From positions 1-11,403 of the forward strand of contig DAIDAH010000071.1 in the NCBI GenBank assembly GCA_027310735.1: 11,403 nucleotides of DNA, written 5' to 3'. This DNA is from Methylotenera sp. (lineage in GTDB: Bacteria > Pseudomonadota > Gammaproteobacteria > Burkholderiales > Methylophilaceae). Position numbers and translations under genes: made by a program. Within the stretch, counting starts at the first letter, position 1. Every line of letters starts with the position of its first letter. Below, in pieces: positions 6,829 through 11,403 of the stretch. Below the pieces are notes generated by a model. The model searched no databases. It worked only from the letters and a program-made list of their open reading frames with translations, and had not been told where the DNA came from.

Positions 6829-6969
6829 GGCTCCTGTAAAAATTGAGTTACTGGGATGCAGTGCAAGGCGCACGGAACACAGGAACCGAGATAGTACGTG
6901 GTGTACAGCGAGGTTACGAGTACCGCGCAACGATGCAATGCGCCCAGTAAATCATTTTTTAGAGGTGCC
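6829..6969. mobile_element. 141-bp palindromic MITE-like element
   Basis: The ends are inverted repeats of 27 bases (6829-6855 against 6943-6969) that agree at 23 positions. The outer ends read GGCTCCTGTAAAAA and GGCACCTCTAAAAA, and both arms finish in TTACTGGG. Inside, further partly complementary stretches (for example GCAGTGCA against GCATTGCA, and CGGAACACAGGAACC against CGGTACTCGTAACC) would let the whole unit fold into one long imperfect hairpin. There is no ORF of note. TTAT occurs just outside both ends (6824-6827 and 6971-6974) and could be a short target duplication, though one unpaired base on each side makes this uncertain. It may be a non-autonomous transposable element or an intergenic palindromic repeat; other copies cannot be checked from this window. 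Confidence 0.7.
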
Positions 6970-6972
6970 CTT

Positions 6973-7008
6973 ATGACAGACTTAACGGGTAAAACATACG
7001 AACAATGA
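6973..7008 (+). CDS. Possible 11-codon leader ORF coupled to regB
   Basis: ATG 6973 opens a short frame encoding MTDLTGKTYEQ. Its TGA (7006-7008) overlaps the regB ATG (7005-7007) in the ATGA arrangement typical of translational coupling. It has a better ribosome binding site (GAGGTG 6962-6967, five-base spacer) than regB itself, and that site lies in the right arm of the palindromic element. No family is recognisable at this length, and a chance ORF cannot be excluded. Confidence 0.35.
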   Translation: MTDLTGKTYEQ

Positions 7009-8333
7009 TAGCAACCAAGCCTAACGCAAAACGCTTATACAACGACAGCAACGCGCCTCTAGCCAATGCAACGCGGCATAACCTGTGGCGCTTAATGATG
7101 TTACGCAGTGTGGTTATGGTGTGTTTGGTCTTAGTCATTATCGGCGTCACCCTAGCCTCCATTCCCCTGCACGTCGCGTCTCTACTACTCTCTATCGCTG
7201 GACTAGGCTTGTTGAATGGCATTGCGTGGTGGCGCATGAGTCGTACACGACAAACCTCGCAACAAGAATTACTACTGCAGCTTTTGGGTGACATTGCTGC
7301 GCTGACCATGCTGTTCTATTTTAGCGGCGGCTACAGCAATCCGTTTATCTGGATGTACTTATTACCGATTACTGTCGCGGCGGTGGCCTTGCGCATATTT
7401 TATGCGTGGATTATTGCCAGCCTCAGCATCGCTTGCTACACCTTGCTCATGTTTTATCACATACCACTTTCGCATTTGCACTTGCACACACATGGCGATG
7501 CAACACTGGACATTCACCTCGTCGGCATGTGGCTAGGCTTTGTTGTCAGTGCGACGATTGTGGCGGTATTCATTGCGCGCATTGGGCAAAACCTGCGTGA
7601 CTACGATAAAACCATTTCTGAAGTCCGCGAAAAAGCGCTGGAAAGTGAGCGCATGCTAGCGCTTGGAACCCTTGCCACTAGCGCAGCACATGAACTTGGT
7701 ACACCGCTGGCAACAATGGCTATCGTATGCAAAGAACTCTCGCAAGATTACGCCAACCAACCCGAACTGTTACAGCAACTCGCAATATTGCGCACACAGG
7801 TTTCACGCTGCAAAGAGATTCTATCCTCCATCACCCACAATGCAGGTCAGTCGCGCGCAGAGGCTGGACAAGGTGTGCCGTTAAGCGACTTTTTGCAAGA
7901 TGCGATACAACGCTGGCGCGACACGCGGCCTGCCACAGAGCTTGTGGTCAATATAGAAAATACCTCGCATAACCCTGTTATTTTCATGGATAGAACACTC
8001 ACGCAAGCCATATTAAACTTGCTGGATAATGCCGCGGATGAATCGCCAGAGCGCGTGTTGTTTAACGCTAGCTGGGACGACAAAGCACTCAAAATACAAA
8101 TCCGTGATTTTGGTCATGGCTTGAGTGCAGAGACTAAAAGCCAGTTAGGCACACCATTTTTTACCTCAAAAAATGAAGAAGGCATGGGGCTAGGTGTGTA
8201 TTTAACGCAAGTTACCCTTGCGCGCTACGATGGAGTACTGAGCTTGGACAACCACCCTGAGGGCGGTGTACTCACTTTAGTCAAACTGCTTCTTAAAGAT
8301 TTGCGTATCGAAAACTTGAAGGTCACACCGTGA
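7005..8333 (+). CDS. regB: RegB/PrrB-type redox sensor histidine kinase
   Basis: A 442-residue membrane kinase that phosphorylates RegA in response to respiratory redox state. Six hydrophobic segments span about residues 30-195. Between them lies GGYSNPF (108-114), matching the GGxxNPF quinone-sensing motif known in RegB. The H-box is SAAHELGTPLATM with phospho-acceptor His229. SRCKEIL contains Cys269, corresponding to the redox-active cysteine of the Rhodobacter enzyme. The N-box is LNLLDNAADES (337-347), and the ATP-binding glycine motifs are DFGHGL (368-373) and GMGLGVYL (393-400). Everything needed for sensing and catalysis is present. The ATG at 7005 has little Shine-Dalgarno sequence of its own and may depend on the short upstream ORF. 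The stop overlaps the regA start (GTGA). Assignment rests on the H-box, Cys and GGxxNPF combination and on the regA partner. Confidence 0.93.
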   Translation: MIATKPNAKRLYNDSNAPLANATRHNLWRLMMLRSVVMVCLVLVIIGVTLASIPLHVASLLLSIAGLGLLNGIAWWRMSRTRQTSQQELLLQLLGDIAALTMLFYFSGGYSNPFIWMYLLPITVAAVALRIFYAWIIASLSIACYTLLMFYHIPLSHLHLHTHGDATLDIHLVGMWLGFVVSATIVAVFIARIGQNLRDYDKTISEVREKALESERMLALGTLATSAAHELGTPLATMAIVCKELSQDYANQPELLQQLAILRTQVSRCKEILSSITHNAGQSRAEAGQGVPLSDFLQDAIQRWRDTRPATELVVNIENTSHNPVIFMDRTLTQAILNLLDNAADESPERVLFNASWDDKALKIQIRDFGHGLSAETKSQLGTPFFTSKNEEGMGLGVYLTQVTLARYDGVLSLDNHPEGGVLTLVKLLLKDLRIENLKVTP

Positions 8334-8890
8334 ACACTTTAAACACCGAAATATCCGACGAAAAACCCAGCCTGCTCTTGGTAGATGACGATCAGGACTT
8401 TTTAAATGCCCTCGCACCAGCCATGAAAAAACGCGGATTTTTAGTCAGCATGGCAGATAGCGCAGAAAGCGCATTTGCACTCGCCAGCATTGAGCCGCCG
8501 GAATTTGCAGTCGTCGATTTAAAAATGTCTGGCAACTCAGGCTTAGTACTGGTGCGGCAACTCGCCAGCCTAAATGCCGGCACAAAGATTGTCGTCCTCA
8601 CCGGTTTTGCAAGTGTTACAACCGCGATAGAAGCCATAAAACTCGGCGCGACACACTATCTGGCAAAACCAGTCGATGCCGATGAGATTGTGGCCGCGTT
8701 TGAAAAACAGGCAGGTGATGCCAATGTCGCACTATCCTCCAACCCCTTATCTGTAGACCGCTTGGAGTGGGAGTATATTCAACGCATCCTGGCTGAGAAT
8801 AACGGCAATATTTCAGCTACTGCTCGTAGCTTGAATATGCACAGACGGACTTTGCAGAGGAAGTTGGGGAAGAATCCAACTGCAATTTAA
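8330..8890 (+). CDS. regA: RegA/PrrA-type response regulator
   Basis: A 186-residue DNA-binding partner of RegB. The receiver domain (about 14-125) has the acidic pocket DDDQD (19-23), phospho-acceptor Asp63 in VVDLKMSG, Thr91 and Lys113. A short linker lacks the sigma-54 AAA+ domain. The C-terminal Fis-type helix-turn-helix (about 147-181) includes NGNISATARSLNMHRRTLQRKL, the strongly conserved RegA recognition region (split here as NGNISATARS and LNMHRRTLQRKL). Homologues control respiratory oxidases, carbon and nitrogen pathways according to redox state. The start is GTG at 8330, overlapping the regB TGA, with GAAGG (8318-8322) seven bases upstream, so the two proteins are translationally coupled. 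No clear terminator follows before the convergent DUF1905 gene 50 bases away. Confidence 0.93.
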   Translation: MNTLNTEISDEKPSLLLVDDDQDFLNALAPAMKKRGFLVSMADSAESAFALASIEPPEFAVVDLKMSGNSGLVLVRQLASLNAGTKIVVLTGFASVTTAIEAIKLGATHYLAKPVDADEIVAAFEKQAGDANVALSSNPLSVDRLEWEYIQRILAENNGNISATARSLNMHRRTLQRKLGKNPTAI

Positions 8891-8940
8891 TATACAAGGC
8901 AGATACGGAACTCTGGGGAACTACGCTCTTCATCATGTGC

Positions 8941-9252
8941 CTACATGTTAATATTTAACCGCACACGCACAGAATCCCCTGCTGATATTTGTTCTTTTTT
9001 ACGCGTACTAAGTTTAACTGGCAAGATATAACAACCTGTTTTACTGTAGGGAAAAATAGAAGTTTCCCATGAAGCACTTCCTATCGTTGCAAGCACCTTG
9101 ACTGAACCCCATCCACGTCTTTTACCTTGAAGATTGAGACTGAAAAATTTAATTTCTTCGGACTGATCTTTTGGCAGCGTAATAAAATGCCAAGAACCTT
9201 TCTCCGCTTGCCAAAGCCAGCATACACCTACGAAGTCAAAACTCAGATCCAT
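8941..9252 (-). CDS. DUF1905-domain protein
   Basis: A 103-residue soluble protein recognised from GSWHFITLPKDQSEEI, then RRGWGSVKVLATIG, YILPVKLSTRKKE and a closing GDSVRVRL; these are the conserved blocks of the DUF1905 family (PF08922). The fold is a small beta-barrel of unknown function; no catalytic residues are evident. I choose ATG 9252. A GTG at 9264 would add four residues (MGLT) but has no better ribosome binding site. It is the last gene of a same-strand series after the sulfite-oxidase-like gene, separated from it by 77 bases, so co-transcription is possible but not compelling. It converges with regA. Confidence 0.8.
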   Translation of the reverse strand: MDLSFDFVGVCWLWQAEKGSWHFITLPKDQSEEIKFFSLNLQGKRRGWGSVKVLATIGSASWETSIFPYSKTGCYILPVKLSTRKKEQISAGDSVRVRLNINM

Positions 9253-9329
9253 TGTTAGCCCCACACTTCAAAACACATACATCTTTCAAGTACATGCAAA
9301 GCAAGCTTTCTTTAACGAAGTTCTAGCAA

Positions 9330-9968
9330 TCACTCATCCGAAAACCGCTGCTCCTTAAACGGATCAGCATCATTATGATAACCACGCACTTCCCAAAAAC
9401 CGGGGCGGTCTTCTGCATGCAGTTCAATTGCCTTGAGCCATTTTGCGCTTTTCCAAGCATAGCGTTTTGGCACTACCATGCGCACAGGGCCGCCGTGTTC
9501 ACGTGTGAGTGGCTGACCTAACACCGAATGTGCAACAATGACATCGTCATCCAGTAAGGCCTCTAAGGGAACATTAGTGGTATAGCCATCGTAGCTATGC
9601 AAGGTGACGAATTTGGCTGACTCTAGCGGCATGGCCAGTGCGAGAATTTCTTGCGCACGCACGCCCTGCCAATCCATATCCAATTGACTCCAGCGCGTTA
9701 CACAATGAAAGTCAGACACATCCGTGACTTGCGGCAGCGCCTGAAACGTAGCCCAATCTAGCTTAACTTCATGCTCGACCAGACCATACACGCGCAATGA
9801 CCATTCCTCTTTGGCAACATTGGGCTTGATGCCCATATCCAGCACAGGGAAATTCTTAACTTCGGTTTGCCCAGCAGGGACGCGGACATTGGCATGCACC
9901 TTACCCGGCATTAAACCGCGCTTGGCTAACGCAATTTTTCCCTCAATCAGTTTTTTCCAATCCGGCAT
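9330..9968 (-). CDS. Cytosolic sulfite-oxidase-like molybdopterin oxidoreductase
   Basis: A 212-residue member of the sulfite oxidase/MsrP (YedY) molybdenum fold (COG2041). The molybdenum-ligating cysteine is Cys89 in SDFHCVTRWS. Other family blocks are LHSYDGYTTNVPLE, TREHGGPVRMVVPKRYAW and KWLKAIEL, the last two typical of the small stand-alone group that includes B. subtilis YuiH. There is no Tat signal peptide and no heme or dimerisation domain, so it should be cytosolic, unlike periplasmic MsrP; the substrate is unknown. The start is ATG 9968, not the upstream TTG 9992, because AAAGGG (complement of 9975-9980) sits six bases ahead. It follows lspA after 42 bases on the same strand. Confidence 0.88.
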   Translation of the reverse strand: MPDWKKLIEGKIALAKRGLMPGKVHANVRVPAGQTEVKNFPVLDMGIKPNVAKEEWSLRVYGLVEHEVKLDWATFQALPQVTDVSDFHCVTRWSQLDMDWQGVRAQEILALAMPLESAKFVTLHSYDGYTTNVPLEALLDDDVIVAHSVLGQPLTREHGGPVRMVVPKRYAWKSAKWLKAIELHAEDRPGFWEVRGYHNDADPFKEQRFSDE

Positions 9969-9974
9969 GACAAA

Positions 9975-9980
9975 CCCTTT
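9975..9980 (-). promoter_or_regulatory. Ribosome binding site fixing the molybdoenzyme start
   Basis: AAAGGG on the minus strand, six bases before ATG 9968. It lies inside the eight-codon extension that a TTG start at 9992 would add, which favours the shorter protein. Confidence 0.6.
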
Positions 9981-10010
9981 AGTTAAGGTCAAGCTTCAAA
10001 GCACTAGCAG

Positions 10011-10466
10011 TTAACTTGGTTTTTTAAAACTATCCAGCAACAGCAAACCAACACCTACACAAACCGCACTATCAGCCACATTGAACGCTGGCCAATAATA
10101 GCTTTGGTAATGAAAAGACAGAAAATCCACCACATAACCCAGTGTGACGCGGTCATACAAATTACCTGCCGCACCACCAAGCACCAAAGCCAGCCCCATG
10201 CAAAATAGCTTTTCCTGATGATGCTTACGAATCAGGTAACTAATCACCACAATCGCAACCACCGAAATACCGCCAAAGAACAGCTTTTGCCAGCCGCCAG
10301 CATTCGCTAAAAAGCTAAATGCCGCGCCTGTGTTGTGGTAACGCACCAAATCAAAAAAGCTGGTCAGTGTGAGTTGGTCACCATAGGCAAACGCCGCTTG
10401 CACCAAATGCTTGGTGTAAAGATCGAGCGCAATGACAATGGCACTGATAACGAACCATTTACGCAT
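10011..10466 (-). CDS. lspA: Lipoprotein signal peptidase II
   Basis: A 151-residue inner-membrane aspartyl protease that removes the signal peptide from lipid-modified prolipoproteins. It has four membrane helices (about 4-20, 62-80, 88-104, 131-146). Conserved blocks are DLYTKHLV (15-22), VRYHNTGAAFSFL (41-53), GGAAGNLYDR (97-106), VDFLSFHY and FNVADS. The catalytic dyad is Asp114 (VVDF) and Asp132 (NVAD). DLYTK replaces the more usual DQxTK. The ATG at 10466 gives the proper RKWFVISAIV start; longer frames upstream would simply read through ileS. The start overlaps the ileS stop by eight bases, the standard ileS-lspA arrangement, with GAGG about eight bases upstream. Confidence 0.96.
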   Translation of the reverse strand: MRKWFVISAIVIALDLYTKHLVQAAFAYGDQLTLTSFFDLVRYHNTGAAFSFLANAGGWQKLFFGGISVVAIVVISYLIRKHHQEKLFCMGLALVLGGAAGNLYDRVTLGYVVDFLSFHYQSYYWPAFNVADSAVCVGVGLLLLDSFKKPS

Positions 10467-11403
10467 GCGTTCTAGCCTCGCCCGCGCCAAATAAGTTGCT
10501 CGCACAACGGCCACAGAGTTGCGGATGCGCGGCATCCACACCTACATCAGCACGGTAATGCCAGCAACGATCACATTTAACGTGCGCGCTTGGTGTCACC
10601 ACAATCCGAACTGGCGCACCAACCTCTTCATGTAAAGTAGCACGAGAAGTAATCAACACAAAACGCAAATCACCACCTAATCTACTTAGTGCTTGATAAG
10701 TGTCACTATGAGCATAAATATCAATTTCCGATTGTAATGATGAGCCTACTAGGCCAGCAGAACGCCTCTCTTCAATAGCTTTGTTAGTTAATGCTCTCAC
10801 ATTCAAAATATCTTCCCATGCGAGAATATCAGCATCACTCAAGCCATGTGCTGGCAAGTCATACCACAACTCTTCAAATACGGTTTTATCTGCATCCAAT
10901 CCCAGCGTTTGCCAAATCTCGTTTGCAGTAAAGCTCAAGATTGGCGCCATCAAACGCATCATGGTGTGCGTAATGTGGTACAGCGCACTTTGCGCGGCAC
11001 GACGTGCATGTGAAGTTTCACCTGCGGTGTAGAGGCGGTCTTTGAGAATATCGAGGTAGAAACCACCTAAATCTTCTGAACAGAAGCTCACAAATTTTTG
11101 TACCGCTGAATGGAATTCATAGCGGTCATAGTCTGCCAAAATTTCAGTTTGCAGTTGCGTTGTCAGATGCAATGCATACTGGTCGATCTCTAGCCATTCA
11201 CTCACTGGCAACAAGTCTTTACCCGCATCAAAGTCAGCCAGATTCGCTAACAAGAAGCGTAACGTGTTGCGAATACGGCGATAGCTTTCTGCCACGCGCT
11301 TCAAGATTTCATCTGAAATCGTCAGTTCGCCAGAGTAGTCGGTAGAAGCTGTCCACAAGCGCAGAATGTCAGCGCCATAAGTGTCCATCACCTTTTGCGG
11401 CGC
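10459..11403 (-). CDS. ileS: Isoleucyl-tRNA synthetase, C-terminal third (gene runs off the right edge)
   Basis: This enzyme attaches isoleucine to tRNA-Ile. About 314 residues of the C-terminal part are visible. It opens with PQKVMDTYGADILRLW and STDYSGELTISDEIL, the end of the catalytic region following the KMSKS loop, which itself lies outside the window. The anticodon-binding helical domain follows, with YRRIRNTLRFLLANL, DILKDRLY and RRAAQSALYHI. The protein ends in the zinc-binding domain typical of bacterial class I IleRS, CDRCWHY and LCGRCASNLFG, four cysteines intact. The stop at 10459 lies within the lspA start region. Visible sequence shows no frameshift. The 5' two thirds of a gene usually about 930 codons long is missing. 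Confidence 0.96.
   Translation of the reverse strand, partial: APQKVMDTYGADILRLWTASTDYSGELTISDEILKRVAESYRRIRNTLRFLLANLADFDAGKDLLPVSEWLEIDQYALHLTTQLQTEILADYDRYEFHSAVQKFVSFCSEDLGGFYLDILKDRLYTAGETSHARRAAQSALYHITHTMMRLMAPILSFTANEIWQTLGLDADKTVFEELWYDLPAHGLSDADILAWEDILNVRALTNKAIEERRSAGLVGSSLQSEIDIYAHSDTYQALSRLGGDLRFVLITSRATLHEEVGAPVRIVVTPSAHVKCDRCWHYRADVGVDAAHPQLCGRCASNLFGAGEARTHA

Noticed and set aside
8891..8940. Terminator between regA and the DUF1905 gene
   Set aside because: The visible repeat (GGAACT twice) is direct, not inverted, and there is no T run.
10467..10541. N-terminal extension of LspA by 25 residues
   Set aside because: The extra residues are the ileS 3' end read in another frame; the family start MRKW at 10466 is clear.

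Overview
The window looks like a piece of a betaproteobacterial chromosome. The evidence is the RegB/RegA redox pair, a CcoI-CcoS maturation pair followed by a TauE/SafE-like membrane protein, an ileS-lspA overlap, moderate base composition and the style of the proteins. A methylotroph of the Methylophilaceae (Methylotenera-like) is my best guess, but that is an impression of relatedness, not a search result. Genes are densely packed. The longest stretch without a confident gene is about 235 bases (6769-7004), and most of it is a palindromic repeat. No tRNA, rRNA, CRISPR array, transposase or phage gene was seen.

Layout. (1) 1-605, minus: the 5' part of clpB, preceded by a textbook heat-shock (sigma-32) promoter. 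(2) 808-3987, plus: ccoI (copper P-type ATPase), ccoS and a TauE/SafE-type membrane protein, the end of a cbb3 oxidase maturation cluster without its structural genes. (3) 4000-6768: three exported proteins of uncertain role. They are a sialidase-like Asp-box repeat protein (minus), an outer-membrane beta-barrel with a Cys-rich mature N-terminus (plus) and a TlpA-type thioredoxin (minus). (4) 6829-6969: a 141-bp palindromic, MITE-like element. It is followed by an 11-codon ORF whose stop overlaps the regB start. (5) 7005-8890, plus: regB-regA, a redox-responsive two-component system. (6) 8941-11403, minus: the 3' part of ileS, then lspA, a cytosolic sulfite-oxidase-like molybdoenzyme and a DUF1905 protein, possibly one transcription unit.

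How the genes fit together. CcoI exports copper for assembly of the cbb3 heme-copper oxidase, CcoS is needed for cofactor insertion, and RegBA homologues in other proteobacteria control respiratory oxidases according to redox state. The centre of the window therefore reads as a respiration/redox locus. The sialidase-like/beta-barrel/TlpA trio sits between those two modules. Its Cys-rich barrel and thiol reductase make a role in periplasmic metal or thiol handling plausible but unproven; it is the best candidate here for something undescribed. The right-hand block (ileS-lspA onward) is housekeeping translation and lipoprotein processing with a small oxidoreductase tail.
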